Positions 25,114-37,533 of a DNA stretch of 64,000 nt are shown in pieces (within the stretch, counting starts at the first letter, position 1; each line of letters starts with the position of its first letter). This stretch comes from Epibacterium sp. Ofav1-8 (GTDB lineage Bacteria > Pseudomonadota > Alphaproteobacteria > Rhodobacterales > Rhodobacteraceae): NCBI RefSeq assembly GCF_022348185.1, contig NZ_JAKRFD010000005.1, forward strand, positions 248,001-312,000, in the 5' to 3' direction. The position numbers and the translations under genes are program-made. The notes beneath the pieces were generated by a model. That model had not been told where the DNA came from, made no database searches, and saw only the letters and a program-made list of their open reading frames with translations.

Positions 25114-25647
25114 GTGGGATTCATTCTCGGTTTTTTGAAAAAAACGGCGCTTGAAGAGATCCGGGAGGGCATCGCAGCGGTTTATCCGCGGCTCTGGCGT
25201 TACTGCCTAGTGCAGACGGGCAAGCGGGATCGGGCGGATGATCTGGCCCAGAACACCTGCCTGCGCGCCATGGAAAAACACGAAAGCTATCAACCCGGTA
25301 CGCATCTTGATCGTTGGCTTTTCACCATGGCACACCGGCTGTGGCTGAACGAGATCAGGGCGACGGCGGTGCGAACCGGAACCGGGATCGTGGCGCTGGA
25401 AGACACCGAGATTGCCGACGGATCTGCGACGTCGGAAGAGAATATTTTCGTCGCTGAAGTGTTTGCCAAGATAGGAGCGCTGCCGGAAGGTCAGCGTGTC
25501 GTCGTGCTTCTGGCCTATGTCGAAGGCTTCACCTATCAGGAAACCGCGGACACGCTTGGGATTCCGATCGGGACGGTGATGAGCCGTCTGGCCAGCGCAC
25601 GCAAGAAGATCGCAGGCGCCCTGTCTGCGGTGGAGGCCGGAGAATGA
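25114..25647 (+). CDS. ECF-type RNA polymerase sigma factor
   Basis: About 177 residues with region 2 (YPRLWRYCLVQTGKRDRADDLAQNTCLRAM, shown here as spaced parts) and region 4 (GQRVVVLLAYVEGFTYQETA then TLGIPIGTVMSRLASARKKI). It is a member of the extracytoplasmic-function group. GTG 25114 is the first start in the frame, but GGAG overlaps it; a rare ATT at 25123 or TTG at 25135 are possible, so the exact start is unsure. The following gene overlaps by ATGA and encodes a membrane protein with the size and layout of an anti-sigma factor, the usual pairing. Confidence 0.88.
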   Translation: MGFILGFLKKTALEEIREGIAAVYPRLWRYCLVQTGKRDRADDLAQNTCLRAMEKHESYQPGTHLDRWLFTMAHRLWLNEIRATAVRTGTGIVALEDTEIADGSATSEENIFVAEVFAKIGALPEGQRVVVLLAYVEGFTYQETADTLGIPIGTVMSRLASARKKIAGALSAVEAGE

Positions 25648-26390
25648 CCGAGGTAAGCAACAGTTTCACCGATGAGGATCTGACCGCCTTTCTCGATGGC
25701 GAGGCGGACGCCGCACTTGCGGCCCGGATCGAGGCCGGGCTGGAGAGCGACCCTGCCCTGGTCGCACGTGTGGAAGGGTTGAGCCTGCCCATGGAGACGC
25801 TGCGCGCAGCATTCGCGATGGAGCGTATTGCCCCCCCGCCCGCGCCAGCCCTGCCGCGCCCTGCCGCCAATCGCAACTGGCGTCCGATGCAGCTTGCGGC
25901 CTCGGTTGTGCTGGCATTGGGAATCGGGTTCGCAGGCGGATATCTGTCGCAACCAGAGCAAGCTGCGCCGGGCTGGATCGATGTGGTGGCCAGCTATCAA
26001 AGCCTCTACATGACCGAGACGGTGGAAGAGACCACCCAGGCACCAGAGGTTGCGCTGGGCGTTCTGGAGGATTTCCAAAGCCGGGTCGGCGTGGAGCTTG
26101 CGGCGGCCACTGCGGTCGAGGGCGTGGAGTTTCGCCGCGCGCAGGTTCTGGGGTTCAAGGGCAAACCGCTGATGCAAATGGCCTATCTTGGTGAAGATGG
26201 GACACCTTTTGCCCTGTGTGTCCTGACCACCACCAATGATGACAGCGCGCCCAATGACCGCATGGCGCAGGGGTTGGCGGCGACGTCTTGGGTCGAAGAT
26301 GGCGTCGGCTACCTGGTGATCGGCGGGCAGGATCCCGCGCGTACCCGTGCCCTGGCCGACGCCATGAAGCAGCGCCTCGGGCAGGGTTGA
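25644..26390 (+). CDS. Putative anti-sigma factor, single-pass membrane protein
   Basis: 248 residues. The N-terminal cytoplasmic part starts [19 protein letters not shown], like the sigma-binding domain of transmembrane anti-sigma factors. It has no CxxC zinc motif. A Pro-rich linker ([13 protein letters not shown]) leads to one transmembrane helix (about residues 84-102, [19 protein letters not shown]), then a periplasmic domain of about 145 residues. It overlaps the ECF sigma gene, as expected for the regulator of that sigma. The inducing signal is unknown. Confidence 0.82.
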   Translation: MTEVSNSFTDEDLTAFLDGEADAALAARIEAGLESDPALVARVEGLSLPMETLRAAFAMERIAPPPAPALPRPAANRNWRPMQLAASVVLALGIGFAGGYLSQPEQAAPGWIDVVASYQSLYMTETVEETTQAPEVALGVLEDFQSRVGVELAAATAVEGVEFRRAQVLGFKGKPLMQMAYLGEDGTPFALCVLTTTNDDSAPNDRMAQGLAATSWVEDGVGYLVIGGQDPARTRALADAMKQRLGQG

Positions 26391-26520
26391 TCGCCCGCTT
26401 CGGAGGAAAGGCTTGCAAAACGGTGACCGCAGGCGTATATCCACGCTCAACAGCGGCGCGTCGGGCTCTGGGCCTGAGGCACCTTTGATTGATTTCGACG
26501 GGCCGCAGGCCCGTTTTTTT
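26391..26520 (+). ncRNA. rimP leader, attenuator-like element with terminator
   Basis: The leader of the rimP-nusA-infB operon ends in a hairpin (ACGGGCC at 26498-26504, GGCCCGT at 26508-26514) followed by seven T, only 15 bases before the rimP start. A rimP-leader attenuator is a known RNA element in alphaproteobacteria (established knowledge). Upstream GGGCCTG at 26470-26476 is perfectly complementary to CAGGCCC at 26506-26512, so it can form an alternative to the terminator. This fits regulation by mutually exclusive structures; the signal may be NusA itself, which is inference. The 5' boundary is not known. Confidence 0.65.
26498..26520 (+). terminator. Leader terminator before rimP
   Basis: Seven-base perfect stem with a GCA loop and a T7 tail. 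It lies inside the leader and is expected to be conditional. Confidence 0.8.
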
Positions 26521-26535
26521 GTGTTTGGAAGTCTG

Positions 26536-27147
26536 ATGAGCAACGACCTGATAGCCAAAGCCGCGATCGACCGCCGCCTGGCCGAGATCATCACCCCGGT
26601 GATCGAGGATCTGGGCTATGAGCTGGTCCGCATCCGGTTGATGTCCGGCAAGACCACGACGCTACAGATCATGGCTGACCGTCCTGATGGCGGCATCGAG
26701 GTCGATGACTGTGCGGCGATCTCGAACGCCGTGAGCGCCACGCTTGATGTCGAGGACCCGATTCTCGATGCTTACACGCTGGAGGTCTCGAGCCCCGGCA
26801 TCGACCGCCCGCTGACCCGCCTGAAGGACTTCGACACGTTCGAAGGCTATGAGGCGAAGCTGGAAACCGCCGATTTGATCGACGGTCGCCGCCGCTTCAA
26901 AGGAGAGTTGGCCGGCGTCGAAGAGGATGAGGTTCTCATCAATATCGAGGAACACGGCGAGACCGTGACCATCGGTTTGAAATTCGACTGGCTGAGTGAT
27001 GCAAAGCTGGTTCTGACCGACGATCTGATCAAGGAAATGCTGCGCCAGCGCAAGGCCGCTGGTGTTCTGAACGAAGACGCCTTTGACGACATCGAGACCG
27101 AAGGGTCCGCAGAAGGGACCACAGGGTCCGAAGAGGAGAACAAGTAA
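26536..27147 (+). CDS. rimP: Ribosome maturation factor RimP
   Basis: 203 residues, needed for 30S subunit maturation. The start [32 protein letters not shown], then [20 protein letters not shown] and [18 protein letters not shown] are clear family marks. The C-terminal tail after about residue 180 is acidic and low in complexity ([17 protein letters not shown]). ATG 26536 follows the leader terminator closely. Its stop overlaps the nusA start (TAATG), so the two are coupled. Confidence 0.95.
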   Translation: MSNDLIAKAAIDRRLAEIITPVIEDLGYELVRIRLMSGKTTTLQIMADRPDGGIEVDDCAAISNAVSATLDVEDPILDAYTLEVSSPGIDRPLTRLKDFDTFEGYEAKLETADLIDGRRRFKGELAGVEEDEVLINIEEHGETVTIGLKFDWLSDAKLVLTDDLIKEMLRQRKAAGVLNEDAFDDIETEGSAEGTTGSEEENK

Positions 27148-28763
27148 TGGCTATCACCTCTGCAAACCAGCTGGAGCTGTTGCAAACCGCCGAGGCCGTG
27201 GCGCGTGAAAAGATGATCGACCCCGGTCTGGTGGTCGAAGCGATGGAAGAATCCCTCGCCCGTGCCGCCAAGAGCCGCTACGGCAGCGAGATGGACATTC
27301 GGGTCTCGATCGACCGCAAGACCGGCAAGGCGACCTTCACCCGCGTGCGCACCGTGGTCGAGGACGAGGAGCTGGAAAACTACCAGTCCGAACTGACCGT
27401 GGCGCAAGCCAAGCAGTACATGGAAAACCCCAGCGTCGGCGACACCATCATCGATGAGGTTCCTCCGGTCGAGATGGGCCGGATCGCGGCGCAATCGGCC
27501 AAGCAGGTCATCCTGCAGAAGGTGCGCGAAGCGGAGCGGGATCGCCAGTACGAAGAGTTCAAGGACCGCAACGGCACCATTATCAACGGTGTCGTCAAGC
27601 GCGAGGAATACGGCAACGTTATCGTCGATATCGGTTCCGGCGAAGGCATCCTGCGTCGCAACGAGAAAATCGGCCGCGAGAGCTATCGCCCCAACGACCG
27701 TATCCGCTGCTTCATCAAGGATGTGCGTCGCGAACCGCGCGGCCCGCAGATCTTCCTCAGCCGCACCGCGCCGGAATTCATGGCCGAGCTCTTCAAGATG
27801 GAAGTGCCGGAAATCTATGACGGCATCATCGAGATCAAGGCCGTGGCCCGTGACCCGGGCTCGCGCGCAAAGATCGCCGTTGTGTCCTATGACGGCTCGA
27901 TCGACCCGGTTGGCGCCTGCGTCGGTATGCGTGGCTCCCGTGTGCAGGCGGTTGTGAACGAACTTCAGGGTGAGAAGATCGACATCATCCCGTGGAACGA
28001 AGATCAGCCCACCTTCCTTGTGAACGCGCTGCAACCCGCAGAAGTCTCCAAGGTGGTTCTGGACGAGGAAGCCGGCAAGATCGAAGTGGTGGTGCCGGAC
28101 GAGCAACTGTCGCTCGCCATTGGCCGCCGTGGTCAGAACGTGCGTCTGGCGTCTCAGCTGACCAACCTCGACATCGACATCATGACGGAAGAGGAGGAAT
28201 CCGCACGCCGTCAGAAAGAATTCGAGGCACGCACCGCGCTGTTCATGGAGACCCTCGACCTGGACGAGTTCTTCGCCCAGCTGCTGGTCTCCGAAGGCTT
28301 CACCAACCTCGAAGAGGTTGCCTATGTGGAGCTTGACGAGCTGCTGGTCATTGACGGCGTTGATGAAGGTACCGCCGAAGAGCTTCAGGCGCGGGCCCGT
28401 GACTACCTCGAAGCGCAGGCCAAGGCGGCGCTCGACAATGCACGCAGCCTGGGGGCCGAGGACAGCCTTATTGACTTTGAGGGCCTGACACCCCAGATGG
28501 TGGAAGCACTGGCGAAGGATGACGTTAAGACTCTCGACGACTTCGCCACCTGCGCTGACTGGGAACTGGCGGGCGGCTGGACCACGGTCAATGGCGAACG
28601 TGTGAAGGATGAAGGTCTTCTCGAACCCTTCGACGTGAGCCTTGAAGAGGCGCAAAATCTGGTGATGACGGCACGCATCATGCTCGGCTGGGTGGACCCG
28701 GCAGAACTTGAAGCCGATGCCGAAGATCCCGAAGAAGAAGCCGAAGGGGAAACGGAAGCCTGA
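27147..28763 (+). CDS. nusA: Transcription termination/antitermination factor NusA
   Basis: 538 residues. Domains in order: N-terminal RNA-polymerase-binding domain (to about 130), S1 domain (about 135-200, [18 protein letters not shown]), two KH domains (about 205-345, with [19 protein letters not shown] and [18 protein letters not shown]), and two acidic repeats with helix-hairpin-helix-like [16 protein letters not shown]. NusA binds RNA polymerase and nascent RNA and controls pausing, termination and antitermination. Being the second gene of an operon led by a terminator fits autoregulation. An acidic tail ends the protein. Confidence 0.97.
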   Translation: MAITSANQLELLQTAEAVAREKMIDPGLVVEAMEESLARAAKSRYGSEMDIRVSIDRKTGKATFTRVRTVVEDEELENYQSELTVAQAKQYMENPSVGDTIIDEVPPVEMGRIAAQSAKQVILQKVREAERDRQYEEFKDRNGTIINGVVKREEYGNVIVDIGSGEGILRRNEKIGRESYRPNDRIRCFIKDVRREPRGPQIFLSRTAPEFMAELFKMEVPEIYDGIIEIKAVARDPGSRAKIAVVSYDGSIDPVGACVGMRGSRVQAVVNELQGEKIDIIPWNEDQPTFLVNALQPAEVSKVVLDEEAGKIEVVVPDEQLSLAIGRRGQNVRLASQLTNLDIDIMTEEEESARRQKEFEARTALFMETLDLDEFFAQLLVSEGFTNLEEVAYVELDELLVIDGVDEGTAEELQARARDYLEAQAKAALDNARSLGAEDSLIDFEGLTPQMVEALAKDDVKTLDDFATCADWELAGGWTTVNGERVKDEGLLEPFDVSLEEAQNLVMTARIMLGWVDPAELEADAEDPEEEAEGETEA

Positions 28764-28791
28764 TCGGCTTCCTGACGCCCAGGAGATATGA

Positions 28792-29409
28792 ATGACCCGT
28801 GGTGGTGCAGAAAAAACCCGTGCTGACGGGCCGGAACGGAAATGTATCGCGACTGGCGAGACACAGCCCAAGGCCGGGCTGATCCGTTTTGTGCTGGGGC
28901 CTGACAATCAGGTCTACCCGGATGTGATGGGAAAGCTGCCCGGTCGTGGTGTCTATGTGACCGCGACGAGGGCTGCGCTGGAACAAGCGGTGAAGAAGAA
29001 ACTCTTCGCACGCGGGTTCAAGGCGCAGGTCACGGTTCAGGACGGGCTGGTTGACGAGGTGGAGCGTCAGGTGTTGCGCCGCACGGTCGACCTGATCAGC
29101 CTTGCCCGGAAATCGGGCGATGCCGTGGGTGGCTATGAAAAGGTCAAGGATTGGCTGGACAAGGAAGAGGCACGGATCTTGATCCAGGCGTCTGACGGGT
29201 CCGGGCGAGGGAAGTCGAAACTGAGTACGCCGCACCGCGGCAAATACATCGGATGCATGACGGCAGACGAGCTTGGGATGGCTTTTGGGCGTGAAACTGT
29301 CATACATGCCGCGCTCGCCTCTGGTGGACTCAGCCAACGTGTTGTAGAGGAAGCCCAGCGATTGCAGGGTTTGCGCGAAAAGGGCGGCATCGGCCGCACG
29401 GAAGGATAA
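28792..29409 (+). CDS. RNA-binding protein: YlxR domain fused to an L7Ae-like domain
   Basis: 205 residues. The N-terminal DUF448/YlxR domain (about residues 10-85) has [20 protein letters not shown] and [14 protein letters not shown]. The C-terminal domain (about 95-190), starting [20 protein letters not shown] and including [12 protein letters not shown], looks like the ribosomal L7Ae/L30e fold. This fusion is usual in alphaproteobacteria, where the gene stands between nusA and infB. It has been linked to RNA polymerase or RNase P in other bacteria. AGGAG precedes the ATG. Confidence 0.9.
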   Translation: MTRGGAEKTRADGPERKCIATGETQPKAGLIRFVLGPDNQVYPDVMGKLPGRGVYVTATRAALEQAVKKKLFARGFKAQVTVQDGLVDEVERQVLRRTVDLISLARKSGDAVGGYEKVKDWLDKEEARILIQASDGSGRGKSKLSTPHRGKYIGCMTADELGMAFGRETVIHAALASGGLSQRVVEEAQRLQGLREKGGIGRTEG

Positions 29410-29417
29410 AGAGCTTT

Positions 29418-31928
29418 ATGAGCGATAGTGACGGCAAAAAGACATTGGGTCTTCGTGGTAGCGGGTCTCGGCCCGGCAATGTGAAACAGAGCTTCAGCCA
29501 CGGTCGGACCAAGAATGTTGTGGTGGAAACCAAGCGTAAGCGCGTGGTTGTCCCCAAGCCGGGCGCAGGCAAAGGCGGCGCCGGTGGCGTTGCTGCCGGC
29601 GATGCTTCGCGGCGCCCTGCTGGTATTTCTGATGCGGAAATGGACCGCCGCCTGAAGGCGCTTCAGGCCGCCAAGGCGCGCGAGGCCGAAGAGGCCGCCC
29701 AGCGTGAGGCCGAAGAAAAGGCCCGCGCCGAGGAGCGTGAGCGCCGCCGTGCCGAACAGGAGGCCAAGGAGCGCGAACAGCGCGAGGCCGAAGAAAAGGC
29801 GCGCCAGAAAGCCGAAGAAGAAGAGCGCAAGCGCAAGGAAGACGAAGAGGCCGCCAAGCGCGCGGCAGCCGAGAAAGCTGCGGCACCTAAGGCTGACAAG
29901 GGCGCCGGTGCGCCTGCGGCGGCACGTGGCCCGGCGGGCGGTGCGCCGAAACCGACCACGCAGCCGCGCAAGGCGGAACGCGAACGCGAAGAGCGTGGTC
30001 GCGGTGGCAAGGGTCGTGATGACGGCGGACGCCGCTCTGGCAAGCTGACCCTGAGCCAGGCGACTGGCGGCGAAGGCGGGCGGCATCGTTCCGTTGCAGC
30101 CATGAAGCGCAAGCAGGAGCGCGCGCGTCAGAAGGCCATGGGCGGCTCGGTCGAGCGTGAAAAGGTGATCCGCGACGTGCAGCTGCCCGAAGCGATCGTC
30201 GTGTCCGAACTGGCGAACCGGATGGCAGAACGGGTTGCGGATGTGGTCAAATCGCTCATGAACATGGGCATGATGGTCACGCAGAACCAGACCATCGACG
30301 CCGACACCGCCGAACTGATCATCGAGGAATTCGGCCACAAGGTGGTTCGTGTCTCCGATGCTGACGTCGAGGACGTCATCAAGGAGGTCCAGGACAAGGA
30401 AGAAGACCTGGAACCGCGTCCGCCGGTCATTACCATCATGGGTCACGTCGACCACGGTAAGACCTCGCTTCTCGATGCGATCCGGGATGCAAAGGTTGTT
30501 GCAGGCGAAGCAGGTGGCATCACCCAGCACATCGGTGCGTATCAGGTGACCACCGACAGCGGTGCCGTGCTGTCGTTCCTCGACACCCCCGGCCACGCGG
30601 CCTTCACCTCGATGCGCTCTCGCGGGGCGCAGGTGACGGATATCGTGGTTCTTGTGGTTGCGGCGGACGACTCGGTCATGCCGCAGACGATCGAGGCGAT
30701 CAATCACGCCAAAGCGGCCGAAGTGCCGATGATCGTGGCGATCAACAAGATCGACAAACCCGCCGCCGATGCGAACAAGGTCCGCGCCGAACTTCTGCAA
30801 CACGAAGTGATCGTCGAAGCGATGTCCGGTGATGTTCAGGACGTCGAAGTCTCCGCCCACACGGGCCAGGGTCTGGACGAACTGCTCGAAGCGATCGCGC
30901 TTCAGGCGGAGATCCTGGAGCTGAAGGCGAACCCCGATCGTGCCGCGCAAGGCGCCGTGATCGAAGCACAGCTCGACGTGGGCCGTGGTCCGGTTGCAAC
31001 CGTTCTGGTTCAGACCGGGACTCTGCGCCAGGGCGACATCTTTGTTGTGGGTGAGCAATACGGTAAGGTCCGCGCGCTGATCAACGACAAAGGCGAACGC
31101 GTCAAGGAAGCCGGTCCCTCGGTTCCGGTCGAGGTTCTCGGCCTCAACGGCACCCCCGAAGCGGGCGATGTGCTGAACGTGACAGAGACCGAAGCACAGG
31201 CGCGCGAGATTGCCGAATACCGCGAACAGGCGGCGAAGGACAAACGCGCTGCTGCCGGGGCTGCGACGACGCTTGAACAGCTGATGCAGAAGGCCAAGGA
31301 AGACGAGAACGTCTCCGAGCTGCCGATCCTGGTCAAAGCGGATGTGCAGGGTTCTGCCGAAGCCATCGTTCAGGCGATGGAAAAGATCGGCAACGACGAG
31401 GTGCGTGTGCGCGTGCTGCACTCCGGTGTGGGCGCGATCACCGAAACCGACATCGGCCTTGCCGAAGCCTCCGGCTCGCCGGTCATGGGCTTCAACGTCC
31501 GTGCCAATGCCTCTGCCCGCAACACCGCCAACCAGAAGGGCGTGGAAATCCGCTACTATTCGGTGATCTACGATCTGGTGGACGATGTTAAAGCTGCGGC
31601 CTCCGGTCTGCTTTCGGCAGAGATCAGGGAGAACTTCATCGGGTATGCCGAGATCAAGGACGTCTTCAAAGTGTCCAACGTCGGCAAGGTTGCCGGCTGT
31701 CTCGTCACCGAAGGTGTGGCCCGCCGTTCTGCCGGTGTGCGTCTGCTGCGCGACAACGTGGTGATCCACGAAGGCACGCTGAAGACCCTGAAGCGCTTCA
31801 AGGACGAAGTGTCCGAGGTTCAGTCCGGTCAGGAATGCGGTATGGCGTTCGAGAACTACGAAGACATCCGCCCGAAAGATGTCATCGAGATCTTCGAGCG
31901 TGAGGAAGTCACCCGCACCCTCGACTGA
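29418..31928 (+). CDS. infB: Translation initiation factor IF-2
   Basis: GTPase that places fMet-tRNA on the 30S subunit. 836 residues. The first 225 or so are a charged, Ala/Glu/Arg-rich variable region with a long helical stretch. Then comes the IF-2 N-terminal domain, and the G domain with [29 protein letters not shown] and NKIDKP. Domains II to IV follow, ending [20 protein letters not shown]. It starts eight bases after the YlxR gene stop and ends the operon at a strong terminator. Confidence 0.97.
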   Translation: MSDSDGKKTLGLRGSGSRPGNVKQSFSHGRTKNVVVETKRKRVVVPKPGAGKGGAGGVAAGDASRRPAGISDAEMDRRLKALQAAKAREAEEAAQREAEEKARAEERERRRAEQEAKEREQREAEEKARQKAEEEERKRKEDEEAAKRAAAEKAAAPKADKGAGAPAAARGPAGGAPKPTTQPRKAEREREERGRGGKGRDDGGRRSGKLTLSQATGGEGGRHRSVAAMKRKQERARQKAMGGSVEREKVIRDVQLPEAIVVSELANRMAERVADVVKSLMNMGMMVTQNQTIDADTAELIIEEFGHKVVRVSDADVEDVIKEVQDKEEDLEPRPPVITIMGHVDHGKTSLLDAIRDAKVVAGEAGGITQHIGAYQVTTDSGAVLSFLDTPGHAAFTSMRSRGAQVTDIVVLVVAADDSVMPQTIEAINHAKAAEVPMIVAINKIDKPAADANKVRAELLQHEVIVEAMSGDVQDVEVSAHTGQGLDELLEAIALQAEILELKANPDRAAQGAVIEAQLDVGRGPVATVLVQTGTLRQGDIFVVGEQYGKVRALINDKGERVKEAGPSVPVEVLGLNGTPEAGDVLNVTETEAQAREIAEYREQAAKDKRAAAGAATTLEQLMQKAKEDENVSELPILVKADVQGSAEAIVQAMEKIGNDEVRVRVLHSGVGAITETDIGLAEASGSPVMGFNVRANASARNTANQKGVEIRYYSVIYDLVDDVKAAASGLLSAEIRENFIGYAEIKDVFKVSNVGKVAGCLVTEGVARRSAGVRLLRDNVVIHEGTLKTLKRFKDEVSEVQSGQECGMAFENYEDIRPKDVIEIFEREEVTRTLD

Positions 31929-31945
31929 GGATAGGATGAGACAAC

Positions 31946-31980
31946 AAAAAACCCCCGGCTGGAAACAGCCGGGGGTTTTT
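31946..31980. terminator. Bidirectional intrinsic terminator
   Basis: An 11-base perfect stem (ACCCCCGGCTG at 31951-31961, CAGCCGGGGGT at 31966-31976) with a GAAA tetraloop, A run before and T run after. It serves infB (plus) and the converging argJ-mutT unit (minus). Confidence 0.95.
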
Positions 31981-32003
31981 GCGTGCTGGGGATGCGGGTG
32001 TGT

Positions 32004-32414
32004 TCAGAGCCAGTCCCGCAGGATCGGGATCAGCGGTATATCCGCGGGGGGCATGGGGTAGTCGCGCAGTTCTTGCGGACGTGCCCATTTCAGCACCTGA
32101 CCTTCGCGGGCCTGCGGGATGCCTTCCCATTTGCGGCAGGCAAAGAGCGGCATCAGCAGGTGGAACTTTTCGTAGGAATGGCTGGCAAAGGTCAGCGGCG
32201 CCAGGCAGCTTGACCAGGTGTTGATGCCCAGTTCCTCTTGAAGTTCACGGATCAGGGCGACCTCGGGGGTTTCGCCCTGTTCGACCTTGCCGCCTGGAAA
32301 CTCCCACAGGCCGGCCATGGACTTGCCCTCGGGACGTTGCGCCAGAAGGATACGCCCCTCGACATCGATCAGTGCGACGGCAGAGACCAGAACGACTTTT
32401 TTCTGATCCGTCAT
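32004..32414 (-). CDS. mutT: 8-oxo-dGTP diphosphatase MutT
   Basis: 136 residues. The Nudix box is exact: key residues are GGKVEQGETPEVALIREL then QEELGI. The start KVVLVSAVALIDVEGRILLA and SMAGLWEFPGGK are typical of MutT rather than other Nudix enzymes. It removes oxidised guanine nucleotides and so prevents A:T to C:G changes. It overlaps argJ by four bases (ATGA), an arrangement common in Rhodobacteraceae. Confidence 0.93.
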   Translation of the reverse strand: MTDQKKVVLVSAVALIDVEGRILLAQRPEGKSMAGLWEFPGGKVEQGETPEVALIRELQEELGINTWSSCLAPLTFASHSYEKFHLLMPLFACRKWEGIPQAREGQVLKWARPQELRDYPMPPADIPLIPILRDWL

Positions 32415-33637
32415 GAGCGATAGTCCGCGTTGATGGTGATGTACTGATGGGTCAGATCGCAGGTCCAGACGGTTGCGGACCCATCGCCAAGGCCAAGATC
32501 AACCTTCAGCGTGATCTCGTCCTTCTTCATTTCGGCGGCGCCCAGTTCCTCTTTGTAGGACGGGGCAACCCATCCCTTTTCCGCGACACGTATATCGCCA
32601 AAGGAAATCGACAGCAGGTCACGGTCGGCCTTTGCGCCGGATTTCCCGATCGCCATCACCACGCGACCCCAGTTGGGATCCTCGCCGGCAATGGCGGTCT
32701 TGACCAGCGGCGAGTTGGCAATGGCCAGGCCATGTACCTTGGCGTCGGCGTCGCTGGCCGCGCCGGTGATCTGGATCTCGACGAATTTGGTCGCGCCTTC
32801 ACCGTCGCGCACCACCTGATGCGCCAGATCCAGCATGACGCCCCGCAAAGCGGTGGCAAAGGCCGGGTGGTCGGTGGCATCCACACCGGACGCGCCCGTT
32901 GCACAGAGCATCAGGCTGTCGGAGGTCGAGGTGTCGCTGTCCACGGTGATGCAGTTGAATGAGGTATCATTCTCTGCCGACAACAGCGCCTGAAGTTTAC
33001 CTTGATCGTACACAGCATCGGTAAAGATATAGACCAGCATCGTGGCCATATCCGGCGCGATCATGCCCGAACCCTTGGCGATGCCGGCGATCTGCACCGG
33101 CGCGCCGTCGATCTCGACCGTCGCGGAGGCCCCCTTGGCAAAGGTATCCGTGGTCATGATGGCCTCGGCAGCCTGTTGCAGCGCGGTATCGGACAGGGCG
33201 CCGTGCAGGTCATCCAGCTTTGTCACGATACGGTCGTGGGGGAGCGGTTCACCGATGACACCGGTCGAGGCGGTAAAGACCCGCTCCTGCGGCAGCCCGG
33301 TGCGTTGGGCGACCGCAGCGGTGATCTCTGCAACCGAGGTTTGCCCGTAGTGACCGGTAAAGGCGTTGGAATTGCCGGAGTTGACCAGGATGGCCGCACC
33401 CTGGCCCGGATCGCCGCCCAGCTTTGCCTGGCAATCCAGAACGGGGGCAGAGCGGGTGGCGGATCGGGTGAAAACACCCGCAACCGCCGTGCCCGGGTCC
33501 ATCACCGCAAGCATCACGTCGGTGCGGCCCTGATATTTGACGCCCGCGGCAGCCGCGGCAAAGCGCACACCGCCGATCACCGGAAGATCCGGAAACGTTG
33601 CGGGCGCAAGCGGTGAACGGGGCAGGGATTTAGCCAT
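32411..33637 (-). CDS. argJ: Bifunctional ornithine/glutamate N-acetyltransferase
   Basis: 408 residues. ArgJ recycles the acetyl group from N-acetylornithine to glutamate and, if bifunctional, also makes acetylglutamate from acetyl-CoA, in arginine synthesis. The proenzyme cuts itself at Ala-Thr in the APDMATMLVYIFTDA segment, the Thr becoming the nucleophile. Other marks are AILVNSGNSNAFTGHYG, STGVIGEPLP and NPNWGRVVMA-like DPNWGRVVMAIGKSGA. A good GGAGG lies ahead of the start. It reads into mutT. Confidence 0.95.
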   Translation of the reverse strand: MAKSLPRSPLAPATFPDLPVIGGVRFAAAAAGVKYQGRTDVMLAVMDPGTAVAGVFTRSATRSAPVLDCQAKLGGDPGQGAAILVNSGNSNAFTGHYGQTSVAEITAAVAQRTGLPQERVFTASTGVIGEPLPHDRIVTKLDDLHGALSDTALQQAAEAIMTTDTFAKGASATVEIDGAPVQIAGIAKGSGMIAPDMATMLVYIFTDAVYDQGKLQALLSAENDTSFNCITVDSDTSTSDSLMLCATGASGVDATDHPAFATALRGVMLDLAHQVVRDGEGATKFVEIQITGAASDADAKVHGLAIANSPLVKTAIAGEDPNWGRVVMAIGKSGAKADRDLLSISFGDIRVAEKGWVAPSYKEELGAAEMKKDEITLKVDLGLGDGSATVWTCDLTHQYITINADYRS

Positions 33638-33671
33638 CTTGGGCCTCCAGTTGCAAACGCAGGGGGTGGGA

Positions 33672-34523
33672 TCAGTTCTGGATCAGGCTCATGTCGCGCA
33701 GCGCCGACGGATCCAGATCTTCGATCTCGGAACGCTCGATCATCGCATTTGCGGTCAGCTGATTGACGCGGTCTTCGACGGCCTGCACCGCCAGTTCCTG
33801 CGCGATTTCTTCGCGCACCTCGTCAAAGTCGGGTGCCTCCAGCTTGCGACGCTCATGCAGTTTGATGACGTGCCATCCAAATTCGGTCTGCACCGGGTCG
33901 GAGACCTCTCCGGCCCGCATTTCGGTGACTGCGGCCTCGAACTCGGGAACCATGCGCCCGTTTTGAAACCATCCCAGTGCGCCGCCATTGGGTCCGGACG
34001 GTCCGGTGGAGGATTCTTTCGCCAGCGATGCGAAGTCCGCGCCGGCATCCAGCTGTTCCTTGATGTCGATCGCGGCTTCTTCCGTCTCCAGCAGAATATG
34101 CGAGGCGTTGAACTCGTCGCCGCCGTCGCCGGTGGAATAGCGGGCGTCGTAGGCTTCACGAATCGCGTCTTCGGATTGGGCATTTTCCATGATCGTTTCG
34201 ATCACCGTCGAGGCCAGAAGCGAGCGTTTCTCGTGCTCTACGCTCAGCCGCACAAGCTCCGGCACATCGCCGTGCAGCTGTTGTTTCAGCGTGGTCTGCT
34301 GAATCAGCTGGTCCAGCAGCGCATTGAACAGCACATCGTCCGGAAGGCTTTGGTATTGAGCCGGCAGTTTGGATCGCGCCACAATCATGTGACCCAGAGT
34401 GATCTCTTCGCCGTTCACCTTCGCGATGACGGTATTGGCGGTCTGTTCGGCATGAGCGGGTACTGTGAGGCCGAAAACAGTCGCTGCAACGACGCCCCGC
34501 AAAAAAGTGAGACCTTTGCGCAT
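33672..34523 (-). CDS. Periplasmic peptidyl-prolyl isomerase, parvulin type
   Basis: 283 residues from ATG 34523 with AGGAAGG upstream. The N-terminus (MRKGLTFLRGVVAATVFGLT then VPAHA) is a signal peptide. A SurA/PrsA-like N-terminal helical region follows (VNGEEITLGHMIVARSKL). The parvulin domain lies at about 140-235: NASHILLETEEAA, GALGWFQNGRMVPEFE and TEFGWHVIKLHERR. It should help outer-membrane or exported proteins to fold. It is divergent from secA, which suits a shared secretion theme. A short C-terminal helical tail ends the protein. Confidence 0.92.
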   Translation of the reverse strand: MRKGLTFLRGVVAATVFGLTVPAHAEQTANTVIAKVNGEEITLGHMIVARSKLPAQYQSLPDDVLFNALLDQLIQQTTLKQQLHGDVPELVRLSVEHEKRSLLASTVIETIMENAQSEDAIREAYDARYSTGDGGDEFNASHILLETEEAAIDIKEQLDAGADFASLAKESSTGPSGPNGGALGWFQNGRMVPEFEAAVTEMRAGEVSDPVQTEFGWHVIKLHERRKLEAPDFDEVREEIAQELAVQAVEDRVNQLTANAMIERSEIEDLDPSALRDMSLIQN

Positions 34524-34562
34524 GGAAACCTTCCTATATTCCTGCCACGGAGGGTCGTGGCG

Positions 34563-34591
34563 TTGACACTTATTTTCCTGCCCCTTACATC
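34563..34591 (+). promoter_or_regulatory. Candidate sigma70 promoter for secA
   Basis: TTGACA at 34563-34568 and TACATC at 34586-34591, 17 bases apart. The -35 is perfect and the -10 is moderate. This would give a leader of about 100 bases with a nine-base long-range inverted repeat (34603-34611 with 34658-34666). Confidence 0.45.
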
Positions 34592-34700
34592 GCCATAGGG
34601 CCTGCGGCAGGACCGTCTTTCCACCTTTGTTTATGGGTTGCGAACACGGCGGGCAAGCCTGCCGCAAAACAAGGCCGTGAACAGGACTTTTGGAGCGCAC

Positions 34701-37400
<2,700 letters not shown>

Positions 37401-37434
37401 CGCAGACGATCGCGACAAGCGACGATTTCATTAA

Positions 37435-37480
37435 AGACTGTGGCAATCGCCGATATTCCTCCCGGCCCCTGCCACAGTCT
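37435..37480. repeat. Perfect 11-base inverted repeat after secA
   Basis: AGACTGTGGCA at 37435-37445 and TGCCACAGTCT at 37470-37480, 24 bases apart. It lacks a T run, so it is not a standard terminator. It may be an RNA hairpin or a protein-binding dyad. Confidence 0.6.
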
Positions 37481-37503
37481 GGCCTCCTTCGAGAGATACG
37501 AAT

Positions 37504-37524
37504 CCTTAACCTTTTGGGGTAAGG
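37504..37524 (+). promoter_or_regulatory. RBS-masking hairpin
   Basis: CCTTAACC at 37504-37511 can pair with GGGTAAGG at 37517-37524 (one A-G mismatch). The right arm contains the first half of the ribosome site AAGGAG (37521-37526) of the next gene, so the stem would hide it. Confidence 0.45.
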
Positions 37525-37533
37525 AGAGTGGTT

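Noticed and set aside
26847-28907. Long open frame opposite nusA (686 codons)
   Set aside because: It mirrors the codon pattern of nusA on the other strand, has no ribosome site and no recognisable domain.
29133-31769. Very long open frame opposite infB (878 codons)
   Set aside because: Antisense shadow of a GC-rich gene; infB is clearly the real gene.
37435-37480. Rho-independent terminator of secA
   Set aside because: The long loop and the lack of a T run do not fit; listed as a repeat instead.
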